From the NCBI GenBank assembly GCA_021793215.1, contig JAJYTE010000015.1:1-53903 (forward strand): 53,903 nt of DNA, in the 5' to 3' direction. The DNA is from Bacillota bacterium. GTDB taxonomy: Bacteria > Bacillota > Sulfobacillia > JAJZYS01 > JAJYTV01. Shown in pieces: positions 17,182 through 25,803 of the stretch. The notes under the pieces were generated by a model, which did not search any database, had not been told where the DNA came from, and saw nothing but the letters and a program-made list of their open reading frames with translations. The number at the start of each line of letters is the position of its first letter. The stretch's first letter is position 1. Both the position numbers and the translations under genes were made by a program.

Positions 17182-18579
17182 CTAGTCCTGATCGGACGCA
17201 GGCAGCATCACGGCGTCGACCATACCGTGGATGATCTTCTTGTCGGCGGGACAGACCGTCGCCAGTGCGCCACCGAGACGGATCCCGTCCGGAGTCCGGA
17301 AGTAGTACGGGCAGATGCGGGTACGGCCCGGCATCGCGATCGTCTCGCCTGCCGTGAAGTCGTAGTAGGGAACCTCAACCACGCGCGCCTTGCGGAAGCG
17401 CTGCAGCAGCCAGATGGGATGCGGGAAACTCTCGAGCGCCTCCCCCACCTCTCGGGCCCACTCCTCCTGGGGCTCATCCTCGCCGATGTGCACGCCGTGG
17501 CTGCCCCACGCGAGCTCGGAGAAGCCGCTCGGCTTGAGCACCCAGTTCGCGCGCTCGCGCTTGCCCATGTCGGCGACTCGCCCGATGTCCCGTACGGAGC
17601 GGCCACCGATCTGCAGTCCGGCGACGAGGGCATGCGGTGGTACGGGCCGCGGGTCGAGGATCTGCGTCTGCGGTACGAGCCTCCGGAGCCTTCCGAGACG
17701 TTCGACTCCCAGCTCCTTCAGCCACACCTCGTCGAGTCCGGGGTGGTGCAGCAGCGCGAACCAGAGTTTCTCCTCGAGCTGGGGCTTGAAGGGCGGCGTC
17801 ACGGTGACGGTACCCTTGCGCTGCGCGTAGAGGAAGAGGTCCGCCTTGGGCACGTTGCGCAGGTCAAATAGCTCGAAGAAGCGGTAGAGTACGTCGAGCT
17901 TTCGCCCCTCGACGTACAGCCCATCCTCGCGGAACTCAACGTCGCGCGGCGTGACGGCGTAGACCGCCTCGCCACGATCGCGCAGGCGCCCGGCGAAGTA
18001 CTCCATCTCCGGCCGGTAGTCCACCGACTCCTGCGACACCGCGATCGCCACCACGGGATGCTCCTTGCCCGAGATGTGCTGCATCGCGCCCATGAAGCCT
18101 TCGAGCATGCCGTGCGGGCCGCCGAGCACGTCCTGTCCCAGCGACGTGTAGGCGTCCTGCAGAGCTGTCAGCTCGCCGAACCCTCCGGGTACCGAGTCGA
18201 GTTCCGTCGCGACGAAATCCTCTTCGGTCTGCAGGAGATCCGGTCGCATCATCACAGGAAGTTGACCGCGTAGGCGGTGCATCTGGCTGAAGCGCACGAG
18301 GTCCTCGGGTTTGCCGGCGTCGAGGTACTCGGCGATGAACCCGAGGTCCGGGTCCTTGAGTGCGCGCAGGTAGATGGCCTGCTCGGCCTGCACCAGCGCC
18401 CAAAGATCCTCCCCGATCTCCGTGAGCCGGGTGCGCAGGGGCCGACCCAAGGCGTAGGGTCTGACGCCGATGCGCCACCCCACCCGCTGGCCGGTCGGCG
18501 CGGGCCGCTGCTTGCTCTCGTAGAGGTGCTGCTCCGCCAGTACCTCGTCGAGCCAGGTTGCCTCGGAAGCCAGCGACAA
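17182..18579 (-). CDS. ATP-grasp-like protein of unknown function
   Basis: I do not recognise a characterised homologue of this 465-residue protein. Its layout recalls circularly permuted ATP-grasp proteins related to glutathionylspermidine synthase: MMRPDLL followed by ATELDSVPGGFGELTAL near residues 115-145, WVLKPSGFSELAWGSHGV near residue 345 (like a nucleotide-binding Lys and Gly-rich loop), then LLQRFR and a C-terminal GALATVCP segment. If so, it would join a carboxylate to an amine using ATP. There is no signal peptide. TTG at 18579 has GGAGG eight bases upstream; TTG at 18594 is the longer option. It lies after the aldehyde dehydrogenase gene but is separated by a strong hairpin, so cotranscription is doubtful. 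Confidence 0.6.
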   Translation of the reverse strand: MSLASEATWLDEVLAEQHLYESKQRPAPTGQRVGWRIGVRPYALGRPLRTRLTEIGEDLWALVQAEQAIYLRALKDPDLGFIAEYLDAGKPEDLVRFSQMHRLRGQLPVMMRPDLLQTEEDFVATELDSVPGGFGELTALQDAYTSLGQDVLGGPHGMLEGFMGAMQHISGKEHPVVAIAVSQESVDYRPEMEYFAGRLRDRGEAVYAVTPRDVEFREDGLYVEGRKLDVLYRFFELFDLRNVPKADLFLYAQRKGTVTVTPPFKPQLEEKLWFALLHHPGLDEVWLKELGVERLGRLRRLVPQTQILDPRPVPPHALVAGLQIGGRSVRDIGRVADMGKRERANWVLKPSGFSELAWGSHGVHIGEDEPQEEWAREVGEALESFPHPIWLLQRFRKARVVEVPYYDFTAGETIAMPGRTRICPYYFRTPDGIRLGGALATVCPADKKIIHGMVDAVMLPASDQD

Positions 18580-18619
18580 AATCTTCGCCTCCAACGCCGC
18601 GTCCGCGGCGGTATGGCAA

Positions 18620-18646
18620 GGCGCCGCCGCCGTGGGCGGCGGCGCC
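18620..18646 (-). terminator. Strong GC hairpin between the aldehyde dehydrogenase and ATP-grasp-like genes
   Basis: A perfect 12-bp stem (18620-18631 with 18635-18646) closes on a 3-base loop. On the minus strand it follows the aldehyde dehydrogenase stop and is trailed by only two T residues, so termination may be partial. Confidence 0.6.
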
Positions 18647-18696
18647 AGTGCTTCCCTCAGGGTAGCGCAGATGCCGCGGAACGTCGAGGACCCTGG

Positions 18697-20175
18697 TCAG
18701 CTATCGATCTGGGCCCGCTGCAGCGTTCCGGAGTAGTCGACGTACACGGCCTTCCACTCGGTGAAGAAGTCGAGCGCGGCCGTACCGGCTTCGCGGTGTC
18801 CGTTCCCGGTGCCCTTCGTGCCGCCGAACGGCAGGTGGATCTCCGCGCCGATCGTGCCGGCGTTGACGTAGAGAAGCCCGCTCTCGAGGTCGCGCATCGC
18901 GCGGAACACGCGGTTCACGTCCTGCGTGAAGATGGCGGAACTTAGGCCGTAGGCGACGGAGTTGTTCACCGCGATCGCCTCGTCGAAGTCGCGCACCTTG
19001 ATCATCGAGAGCACGGGGCCGAAGATCTCCTCCTTCGCGATGCGCATGTCTGGCCGAACGTCCGCGAACAGCGTCGGGCGGTAGAAGGAGCCCTTCGCGA
19101 GATCACCGTCCGTCGCGATGCCGCCGCCCACCACGAGCGTCGCTCCCTCGGCGCGACCAATGCCGACGTACTCGTCGATCCGCTTCGCCGCCCCCGCGTT
19201 GATCACCGGGCCGACGTCCGTCGTCTCTAGGAGGCCGTCGCCGAGCCTGAGCTTGCCGACACGCGCCGCGAGGCGGTCGCGCAGCTCGTCGTAGATCGCC
19301 TCGTGGGCGATTAGCCGCGAGCAGGCGGTGCAGCGCTGGCCCGTCGTGCCGAAGGCGCTCCACACGATTCCGTCGATCGCCAGGTCGAGGTCCGCGTCGT
19401 CCATCACCGAGATGGCGTTCTTGCCGCCGAGCTCAAGGGAGATGCGCTTCAGGCCCTCGCCGGCGCGCGAGGCGACATGGCGGCCCACTTCATTGGAGCC
19501 GGTGAAGGAGATGAGCGAAACGCGCGGGTCCTCGAGCAGCACCTCGCCGGCCTCGGAGCCGGAGCCGAACACGAGGTTCACCACGCCCGGCGGCAGCCCG
19601 GCCTCCTCGAAGATCTTGACCAGTTCCAGCGCGAGCAGCGGCGTGTCGCTCGCCGGCTTGAAGACGACGGTGTTGCCGAGCACGATGGCCGGGAACGTCT
19701 TCCATGTCGGGATGGCCATCGGGAAGTTCCACGGGGTGATGATGCCCGCGACGCCGATCGGATCGCGCAGCGCCATGGCGAACTTGTTCGGCAGCTCGGC
19801 CGGCGTCGTGTAGCCGAAGGCGCGGCGGCCTTCTCCCGCCATGTAGAAGGCCATGTCGATGCCTTCCTGCACGTCCCCCCTCGCCTCCAGGAGCACCTTG
19901 CCCATCTCGCGCGTCATCTTGCGCGCGAGGTCCTCCTTGCGCTCCTGCAAGAGCGTGCCGACGCGGAAGAGGATCTCGGCCCGCTTCGGTGCCGGGACCT
20001 TGCGCCACTGCTGGAACGTACGGTGCGCGACGTCGATGGCGTGCGCGACGTCCTTCTTGGAGGAGACGGGAACGCTCGCGATCACTTCCCCGGTTGCGGG
20101 GTTTCGGTCCTCGGTGCGGCGGTTGCCTTCGGCGTCCACCCATTTTCCGTCGATGTAGTTGCGCAGTTCGAGCAT
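18697..20175 (-). CDS. NAD(P)-dependent aldehyde dehydrogenase
   Basis: This 492-residue enzyme belongs to the aldehyde dehydrogenase superfamily, which oxidises aldehydes to acids. Visible landmarks are ITPWNFPMAIP, the nucleotide-binding FTGSNEVGRH, catalytic Glu in LELGGKN, nucleophilic Cys in GQRCTACSRL, and [11 protein letters not shown]. The C-terminal FGGTKGTGNGHREAG is reminiscent of semialdehyde dehydrogenases acting on amino-acid-derived substrates. ATG at 20175 lacks an obvious ribosome site. It is distinct from RocA at 14101, so the region carries two such enzymes. The substrate is not determined; aminoadipate or glutarate semialdehyde are guesses. Confidence 0.88.
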   Translation of the reverse strand: MLELRNYIDGKWVDAEGNRRTEDRNPATGEVIASVPVSSKKDVAHAIDVAHRTFQQWRKVPAPKRAEILFRVGTLLQERKEDLARKMTREMGKVLLEARGDVQEGIDMAFYMAGEGRRAFGYTTPAELPNKFAMALRDPIGVAGIITPWNFPMAIPTWKTFPAIVLGNTVVFKPASDTPLLALELVKIFEEAGLPPGVVNLVFGSGSEAGEVLLEDPRVSLISFTGSNEVGRHVASRAGEGLKRISLELGGKNAISVMDDADLDLAIDGIVWSAFGTTGQRCTACSRLIAHEAIYDELRDRLAARVGKLRLGDGLLETTDVGPVINAGAAKRIDEYVGIGRAEGATLVVGGGIATDGDLAKGSFYRPTLFADVRPDMRIAKEEIFGPVLSMIKVRDFDEAIAVNNSVAYGLSSAIFTQDVNRVFRAMRDLESGLLYVNAGTIGAEIHLPFGGTKGTGNGHREAGTAALDFFTEWKAVYVDYSGTLQRAQIDS

Positions 20176-20254
20176 GTTCGCCGGTCGGGGCCCGCGCGGT
20201 GCGAGCCGGAAACCGGACTCCCACCTTTCGCTGGAATTTCGTTCGGGCGCGCGA

Positions 20255-20449
20255 TCAGTCCTCGACCCGTTGGCCGGACCACGGTTCGGTCTCGTAGACG
20301 GTCAGGAGGTAGCCTTCCTCCTGGCGCGAGATGCCGAAAACGAGTCCGCGGCGCTTCAAGGCGCGGTTGAGGAAGGTCACCAGCGTCTGCGGCTCCAAGG
20401 GCTCGCTGAGTTGGACAGAGGCAATCTCCGGCAAACTCTTCGGACTCAT
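20255..20449 (-). CDS. DUF4264 (YpmA-like) small protein
   Basis: The 64-residue product has the pattern of the Bacillus YpmA/DUF4264 family: a short beta-rich N-terminus, FLNRALKRRGLVFGIS near residues 26-41, and a final LTVYETE strand. The function of the family is unknown; it is found in spore-forming Firmicutes. ATG at 20449 is the only usual start in the frame and has no clear ribosome site. The next 274 bases, up to the spore-protein start, contain no other gene I can support. Confidence 0.65.
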   Translation of the reverse strand: MSPKSLPEIASVQLSEPLEPQTLVTFLNRALKRRGLVFGISRQEEGYLLTVYETEPWSGQRVED

Positions 20450-20723
20450 GCGCGCGCAGCGCCGAAACTGGTCAAGCGCTCACCCTCCCTTCAGAGCATA
20501 GGGTGCGCCAGGCGTCCGGTCAACGCGCGTGACGCCACATCGACGCGAGAACTGGAAGTTCGCGGGCAAACTGGGGGCGCCACGTATGCGCAAACCGCCG
20601 CGCGTCGCACCGAACGCGGCGCTCGATGAACAGCGTAAACCCAGGTTGTGCGAACGCGGCCGGATTCCGGGCGACATAACGAATGGTCCGCGCGGCATCC
20701 TAGACGTGGGGAGGTGGGTTGAG

Positions 20724-20945
20724 TTGGCGAAGTGGACCGACAAGCCGATGCTGCCGCGCGAGCACCTCGACCAGTTCAAGTACGAGGTTGCGAACGAACT
20801 CGGCATCAACCTCAAGCCCGGCTACAACGGCGACATGACGACGCGCGAGGCTGGCAGGATCGGTGGCAGGATCGGTGGCAACATGGTGAAGGTCATGATC
20901 CGTTACGCGGAGCAGGCGATGGCGGAGGGAGACGGACGGTTCTAA
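20724..20945 (+). CDS. Alpha/beta-type small acid-soluble spore protein (SASP)
   Basis: This 73-residue protein should coat DNA in dormant spores, protecting it from ultraviolet light and heat, and be degraded by GPR protease at germination. The GPR-site region reads FKYEVANELGI (residues 23-33) and the DNA-contact region contains TTREAGRIGG and MVKVMIRYAEQ. TTG at 20724 is supported by GGGGAGGTG (20708-20716) seven bases upstream; the frame stays open to 20529, but that part has no family similarity. An exact 12-bp tandem duplication repeats the residues RIGG in the DNA-contact segment. It stands alone on the plus strand, as expected for a forespore gene with its own promoter. Confidence 0.9.
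   Translation: MAKWTDKPMLPREHLDQFKYEVANELGINLKPGYNGDMTTREAGRIGGRIGGNMVKVMIRYAEQAMAEGDGRF
20853..20876 (+). repeat. 12-bp perfect tandem duplication inside the spore-protein gene
   Basis: GGCAGGATCGGT occurs twice head to tail (20853-20864 and 20865-20876), adding four residues (Gly-Arg-Ile-Gly frame) to the conserved glycine motif of the SASP without shifting the frame. Confidence 0.95.
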
Positions 20946-20960
20946 ACGCAGCGACGGAAA

Positions 20961-20993
20961 AGGGCCGCGCCCGAAACGGCGCAGCCCTCTTCT
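20961..20993. terminator. Bidirectional terminator between the SASP and YbaK genes
   Basis: A 10-bp stem with one C-A mismatch (20962-20971 with 20978-20987) lies between the convergent genes. It is followed by TCTTCTGTCT on the plus strand and by TTTTCC on the minus strand, so it can serve both. Confidence 0.75.
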
Positions 20994-21007
20994 GTCTCCA
21001 CGATTCT

Positions 21008-21472
21008 CTACTTTGCGCAGACGCAAGCCACCACGGGCAGTGCGGCCCGCTCCAATTCCTGCGCCGTCGTCCGGAAGAGGGCGTTCGGTCCGCCTGCGGC
21101 CGCGTAGAGCACGGGTTCACTCTCGAGGCATGCGTCCATCACCGTGCGCAGCGGGGCACGATGCCCGAAGGGCGGTACGCCGCCGATCGCGTAGCCGGTG
21201 TCGGCGTAGACGCGTTCGGCGTCCGCGCGTTCGGCTTCCTTCCCACCGGCGGCGGCTGCGAGCAGCGCGAGATCGACCCTGCGGTCGCCGCGCGCGAGAA
21301 CAAGGCAGGGAATTCCGTCGACGAGGAACATCAGCGACTTGACGATCTGGCGTTCATGGCAGCCCACGGCACGCGCCGCATCACGCGCCGTGCGCGTCGA
21401 TGCAGCGAGTTCGCGCACATCGAGAGAAAGGCCGCGCGCTTGTGCGGCGGCCGCGAAGTCCCGAGGACCCAA
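21008..21472 (-). CDS. YbaK/EbsC-type aminoacyl-tRNA deacylase
   Basis: The 154-residue protein belongs to the YbaK/ProX editing family, which hydrolyses mischarged aminoacyl-tRNA (classically Cys-tRNA-Pro or Ala-tRNA-Pro) in trans. The core Lys in QIVKSLMF, the central TGYAIGGVPPFGH motif (about residues 93-105) and the strand VYAAAGGPNALF match the family. TTG at 21472 is preceded by GGGGGAGG seven bases upstream. The GXXPFG-like active-site motif is intact. Which tRNA it edits cannot be told from the sequence. Confidence 0.9.
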   Translation of the reverse strand: MGPRDFAAAAQARGLSLDVRELAASTRTARDAARAVGCHERQIVKSLMFLVDGIPCLVLARGDRRVDLALLAAAAGGKEAERADAERVYADTGYAIGGVPPFGHRAPLRTVMDACLESEPVLYAAAGGPNALFRTTAQELERAALPVVACVCAK

Positions 21473-21519
21473 CTGATCGCCTCCCCCGCCTGGGTTCGCT
21501 CAAAAGGCACGTCGTCCTC

Positions 21520-22707
21520 CTAGAGCCCGGTCGGCGGCACGAAGCGGTAGCCGTCCCCCGCGAGTTGCTTGGTCAGCGCCGAGAGCGCCGGCAAGTCGCT
21601 GCCTCTCACGAGGACGACGAACGTCGCACCGCCGCTGGCGGTGGCCGCCACCTTCTGGGGTGAGAGTTGTGGGGCGATCAGGACGTGGACGCCGCGCTCG
21701 AGCAGCGCGCGCAGGCTCGGGCTGTTCGCGGCGCCCAGCCACACGACGGACGTCGGCTTCCCCTTGGGAGCGGCCGCCGTCGCGAGCAGTGCGTTGCCGC
21801 TCGCATCGGAGGCGAGGAGCGCCGGTGAAAGTGCCAAGAGGACACCCTGCGGCAGGCCGCCGCGCTCGAGCGCCAGGGCGGCTGTCTGATCCTGCGCGAG
21901 CACGACGAGCGAGATGTCCGGCGTTCCGGCGGACCCCCACTTCGAAAGGTCGGCCGCAGGGATGAAGCTGCCCGACCCGCTGGAGGACGATGTCCCTGAG
22001 CTGGTCTTGGAGCCCGAGGCCGCGGCGCTCGACGTTGTGCCCGGGGCCGCGCCTTGCGCCGCGGCCGTGGGCGCCGGGGCGGGCGGCGCGGACGCAGAGG
22101 CGCTCCAGCCGGCGTAGGGCAAGAGCAGCGCCTGTCCCGTTCCAAGGCTCGTCTTGCCGCCGTCCGCGGCGACGAGGCTTTGCAGCGGGACCGCGTAGCG
22201 GCCCGAGAGCACGGAGAGCGTGTCACCGGACCGGACGACGTAGGGACGGGCAAAGAGCGCCTGCCAGGTTTCGGGTCCGACGATGCCGTCTGCCGTGATG
22301 CCGCGCGTTGACTGCAGGGCCTCCACGGCGGCGGTCGTGGCGCTTCCGAACTGGCCGTCCACGCTCACGGGCACGCCGTCGGCCTGCAGCAGTCCCTGCA
22401 GGTCCTTCACCGCTGCTCCCTGCGCTCCCTCGCGCAGCTCGGGCGCATGGCTGGCGACGCTCGAGACGATACGGCCAAGAACCGCCGGGCCGGCCGCACC
22501 GTCGGACGAGAGCCCCTGCTGCTGCTCGAAGCGGGAAACGGCGGCGGCGGTGAGCGGCCCGTACTGACCGTCCACCGCCCCGCTGTAGTCGCGTAGACGT
22601 ACGAGTTCCTGCTGCAGGGCCTGGACGGTCGCGCTGTGCGCACCGCTCGAGAGCACGGGCTGGGGCGTAGCCAGGAGCGCGAGCCAGATCAGAACGATGG
22701 GCGGCAA
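21520..22707 (-). CDS. Secreted peptidoglycan-binding/LysM protein with deacetylase-like C-terminus
   Basis: This 395-residue protein begins with a signal peptide (about residues 1-20) and carries two peptidoglycan-binding repeats (about 28-80 and 92-150, each with the VDGQ(Y/F)G motif), a LysM segment (YVVRSGDTLSVLSGRY, about 155-198), a low-complexity Ala/Ser/Thr/Gly linker (about 205-248) and a C-terminal domain of about 145 residues. That last domain resembles the end of polysaccharide deacetylases (a hydrophobic strand, then LAGDGYRFVP) but lacks the metal-binding His and Asp motifs. It should bind the cell wall or spore cortex. TTG at 22707 has GAGGTGA six bases upstream. Catalytic activity is unlikely. 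Confidence 0.8.
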   Translation of the reverse strand: MPPIVLIWLALLATPQPVLSSGAHSATVQALQQELVRLRDYSGAVDGQYGPLTAAAVSRFEQQQGLSSDGAAGPAVLGRIVSSVASHAPELREGAQGAAVKDLQGLLQADGVPVSVDGQFGSATTAAVEALQSTRGITADGIVGPETWQALFARPYVVRSGDTLSVLSGRYAVPLQSLVAADGGKTSLGTGQALLLPYAGWSASASAPPAPAPTAAAQGAAPGTTSSAAASGSKTSSGTSSSSGSGSFIPAADLSKWGSAGTPDISLVVLAQDQTAALALERGGLPQGVLLALSPALLASDASGNALLATAAAPKGKPTSVVWLGAANSPSLRALLERGVHVLIAPQLSPQKVAATASGGATFVVLVRGSDLPALSALTKQLAGDGYRFVPPTGL

Positions 22708-22758
22708 GGGGCATCACCTCGGAGCCAGCCTTGCCGCCGCAGCCGCGCTTCAGACAAG

Positions 22759-23127
22759 TCAGAGCGCGAGTCCGACCGCTCCTCCGACCGCGCCGACGAC
22801 GGCGGACGCGACGGCCCGCACCGCGGCCGGTCCAAGCGTCATGTGGCCGTTGAACGCCAGCACGCCGACGAGGTACAGGAGCAAGAACACGGTGAAGCCG
22901 GCCGCTGCACCGTGCCATACTCCGGCGCGCCCGGCGCCGCGTCCCGCGCTGAAGCCGCCGGCGAACACAGATAGCCACGCGACCCCCATCGCCGCCCAGG
23001 GAGCCATCGCGGCGGGCTGGCTGCTCAGGTACAGGATGACGGTCGCGACCACCAGAAGGGCCGCAGTCCAAACGGCTCCCACGCTCGCGCCGCGCAGCAC
23101 CGCGGACGCGTTGAACCCGCTTTCCAA
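22759..23127 (-). CDS. Small membrane protein, TIGR04086-like
   Basis: The 122-residue product has four hydrophobic segments (about residues 18-36, 44-60, 72-90 and 100-120) and a glycine-rich turn (FAGGFSAGRGAGR). This matches the TIGR04086 family of small Firmicutes membrane proteins with no known function. TTG at 23127 has GAGGTGG about eight bases upstream. It lies between the dinG-type gene and the LysM gene on the same strand with 45-50-base gaps, so cotranscription is likely. Confidence 0.65.
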   Translation of the reverse strand: MESGFNASAVLRGASVGAVWTAALLVVATVILYLSSQPAAMAPWAAMGVAWLSVFAGGFSAGRGAGRAGVWHGAAAGFTVFLLLYLVGVLAFNGHMTLGPAAVRAVASAVVGAVGGAVGLAL

Positions 23128-23172
23128 GGCGCACCACCTCTTGCCCGAAGGCTATGCGGCGGCTGGCCTGGA

Positions 23173-25803
23173 CTATCGCATCAGGCGACCGAGTGCGGCC
23201 ACGACCTCCGCGCGTTCGCCGACGACGCGCCGCGCATCCGGCAACGCGTCGAGGAGGTAGCGGCCGTAACGCGCCGTCACGAGCCTGCGATCGAGGATCA
23301 GCACGGCGCCCTGGTCCGTGCTGGAGCGAATCAGGCGACCGAAGCCTTGCTTCAGCCGCAGCGCGGCGTCGGGCAGGCTGAGTTCCTGGAAGCTCGAGCG
23401 CCCCTCGGCTTCCAGCGCGGCGTAACGCGCCTCCCAGACCGGGCGGTCGGGCGGCTGGAAGGGCAACTTGACGAGCACGACGAGCGAGAGCGCGTCGCCC
23501 ACGACGTCCACTCCCTCCCAGAAGCTCTGCGCGCCGAAGACGACCACCTTCGGCTCGCGGCGCAGTGCCTCGACGAGGCGGCTGCGCGGGCCGTCGACGC
23601 CCTGGGCCAAGAGGCGCAGGCCCATCTCCCGCAAGGGGTCTCGCAGGGCGTCCGCGAAGGCCCGCAGCTGGCGGTGCGCCGTGAAGAGCACGAGGCCGCG
23701 GCCGCCCGCCAGACGCAGCGCGTCGAGCAGCAGGCGCTGCGCCTCTTCGTCGAAGGAAGGGTCCTTCGGTTCCGGCAGGTCGTTCGGGACCAGCAGCGTG
23801 CACTGATCGCGGAAGAAGAAGGGCGTCGGCAGGCTGACGGTGTGCACGCGGTCGTCCCCGCGCAGTCCGATCGCCTCGAGAAGGTAGTCGAAGGAGTCGC
23901 CGACCGCCAGGGTCGCCGACGTGAGGATGCAAGCGGTGAGCTTCTGGAAGAGGAGCTGCTGCAGCAACTCACCCGGGTAGAGCGGCGCGAGGTGGAGGCT
24001 GCCGTCCTGGCGGTCTGACCAGTCGAGCCAGGCGACGCGCCCCTGATCGGAGAGCAGGGCGTCGCTGATCAGCGACGCGGAGCGGCGCGCGGCTTCGCCC
24101 AGCGCGCGCAGCTCCACCTGCAGGCGCTCTCCGCCCGAAAGCGCGCCGTCGTCCCCCCTGGCTGCGAGCTCGCGCAGCGCGGCCGTCAGGTTCGCGAAGG
24201 CCGTTCGCACCGTCTGGGACTCGTGCGAGGACAGGAAGTCGGGGCTGAGGCGAGCGCTGCGCCGACCTGGAAAGCGGCTGTGGGCCGCGGCGAAGGCGGC
24301 CGAAGCGGCCGACTGCACGCTGCGGGCCGCCTCCGCGAGGGCAGGCGCTCCCGAGAGCGCCGCAGCGCGCTGCGCCAGTCGGCGGGCGTCGCGCTGCGAG
24401 AAGTCTCCGCCCAGGTGGTCGGTCGCGGCGGCATCGAGGCCGTGCGCCTCGTCGAGCACGAGGCGGTCGTACTCCGGCAGCACTCCCCCACCGCCGGCGG
24501 CATCCTCGAGCAGCAGCGCGTGGTTCACGACGAGCACATGGGCGCTTTCTGCGCGCCGCCGCGCCGCGAAGAAGTAGCAATCGTGGTAGAGCGCGCAGCG
24601 ATCACCGCTGCACGTGTCCGCGGTCGCCTCGAGCCGCGACCAGAGGTCTCCGTCGATGCGGGTCTCGGCGCGGTCCCCGCTGCCGGTCGCGTCCAGCCAA
24701 ACGGCGATGCGCGCGAGCTGCAGACGGTCGTCGCCCGGCAGGAGGGCGAGCGCCTGCGCCACCTCTCCCTGCCAGCGCCAAAGGCAGAGGTAGTTCTGCC
24801 GTCCTTTGAGCAGCTGGGCGCGCACGGGCCAGCCCGTCGCCTGCACGAGCGCCGGGAGGTCCTTCTCCAGCAGCTGCTCCTGCAGGTTCTTCGTTCCGGT
24901 GGAGACGACGACGCGGGACTCCTCGCGCAGCGCCCAGGCCATCGCCGGAAGGAGGTAGGCGAGGCTCTTGCCGGTTCCGGTCGGAGCCTCCGCGACCAGG
25001 AAGCCCCCCTCCTCCAGCACCTCCTCGACGCGCTCGAGGAGTTCGCGCTGGCTCTCCCGCTCCTCGAGCTGGAGGCTAGAGATCAAACCCTCGGGCGAGA
25101 GCGCGGCGGAGGCGTCGATCGGCATGCGCAGCTCGCCTGCCGGCGGAAACGACATCAGAGGTCTGGCCGGCTGCCACGGCGGCGATTCGGGCGCCGCGGC
25201 GTCGGCTGCGCGCAAGAGTTCGGCGAGACTGCCCGGGACGCCTTCGACGAGCTGACCGATGAAGTGCAAGAGCGCTGGATTCGTGCCGCGCAAGGTCTCG
25301 CGTAGGCGCGCCAAGAGGAGGGCCGTGACGCGCGCGTCCTCCCGCGCGCGGTGGTGGCGGAACTCGAACTCGAACTGGCGGGCGGCCGCCGCCAGCCCGT
25401 GGCTCTCCTGCATGGGGTACAGGAGGCGGTAGAGATCGAGCGTGTCGAGGTCTGGGTGCGCCTCCGGCCAGCCCTGAGCGCGCAGGAAGCCGAGGTCGAA
25501 GGGCGCGTTGTGCGTAACGAGGAGGTCCTGTCCGACGAACGCGAGGAGTCCCGCGATCGCGTCCGAAATCTCCGCCTGCCCCCGCACCATCTCGTTCGTG
25601 ATGCCCGTCAGCTCGCGGATGAAGGGCGGGATCACACGGTGGGGATCGACGAGCGCGTTCCACTCGGCGACGACCTCGCCGCCCTCAAAGCGCGCTGCGC
25701 CGATTTCGATGATCGCGTCGCTGTACGCGTTCGATCCCGTCGTCTCGAGGTCTACCGCGACGAAGGGCGCGTCAAGCGCCGACGTCGCACCGGTTGACGT
25801 AAT
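23173..25803 (-). CDS. dinG: DinG-type exonuclease-helicase with Fe-S cluster
   Basis: The protein combines an N-terminal DEDD 3'-5' exonuclease (about residues 14-190) with an XPD/DinG superfamily 2 helicase. Visible are VAVDLETTG (metal Asp and Glu), HNAPFDLGF, HHRAREDARV, Walker A APTGTGKS, the DEAH box (DEAHGLD), and cysteines C-x4-C-x5-C, the spacing of the E. coli DinG iron-sulfur site, with a further Cys in NYLCLW. The exonuclease needs codons upstream of the first usual start (GTG, 25635): similarity runs back to a stop at 25810 with no ATG, GTG or TTG. ATT at 25803, behind GGGAGGTGATC, is the best start and gives 876 residues. It overlaps the histidine phosphatase gene by 32 bases. 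Confidence 0.88.
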   Translation of the reverse strand: MTSTGATSALDAPFVAVDLETTGSNAYSDAIIEIGAARFEGGEVVAEWNALVDPHRVIPPFIRELTGITNEMVRGQAEISDAIAGLLAFVGQDLLVTHNAPFDLGFLRAQGWPEAHPDLDTLDLYRLLYPMQESHGLAAAARQFEFEFRHHRAREDARVTALLLARLRETLRGTNPALLHFIGQLVEGVPGSLAELLRAADAAAPESPPWQPARPLMSFPPAGELRMPIDASAALSPEGLISSLQLEERESQRELLERVEEVLEEGGFLVAEAPTGTGKSLAYLLPAMAWALREESRVVVSTGTKNLQEQLLEKDLPALVQATGWPVRAQLLKGRQNYLCLWRWQGEVAQALALLPGDDRLQLARIAVWLDATGSGDRAETRIDGDLWSRLEATADTCSGDRCALYHDCYFFAARRRAESAHVLVVNHALLLEDAAGGGGVLPEYDRLVLDEAHGLDAAATDHLGGDFSQRDARRLAQRAAALSGAPALAEAARSVQSAASAAFAAAHSRFPGRRSARLSPDFLSSHESQTVRTAFANLTAALRELAARGDDGALSGGERLQVELRALGEAARRSASLISDALLSDQGRVAWLDWSDRQDGSLHLAPLYPGELLQQLLFQKLTACILTSATLAVGDSFDYLLEAIGLRGDDRVHTVSLPTPFFFRDQCTLLVPNDLPEPKDPSFDEEAQRLLLDALRLAGGRGLVLFTAHRQLRAFADALRDPLREMGLRLLAQGVDGPRSRLVEALRREPKVVVFGAQSFWEGVDVVGDALSLVVLVKLPFQPPDRPVWEARYAALEAEGRSSFQELSLPDAALRLKQGFGRLIRSSTDQGAVLILDRRLVTARYGRYLLDALPDARRVVGERAEVVAALGRLMR

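Noticed and set aside
20640-20700. Sigma-G promoter for the SASP (TGCGAA and CATAAC near 20648-20681)
   Set aside because: The boxes only loosely resemble forespore promoter consensus and spacing is uncertain, so I did not annotate it.
20529-20723. N-terminal extension of the spore protein
   Set aside because: SASPs are 60-75 residues; the extra 65 residues are basic and unlike the family, and a strong ribosome site precedes TTG at 20724.
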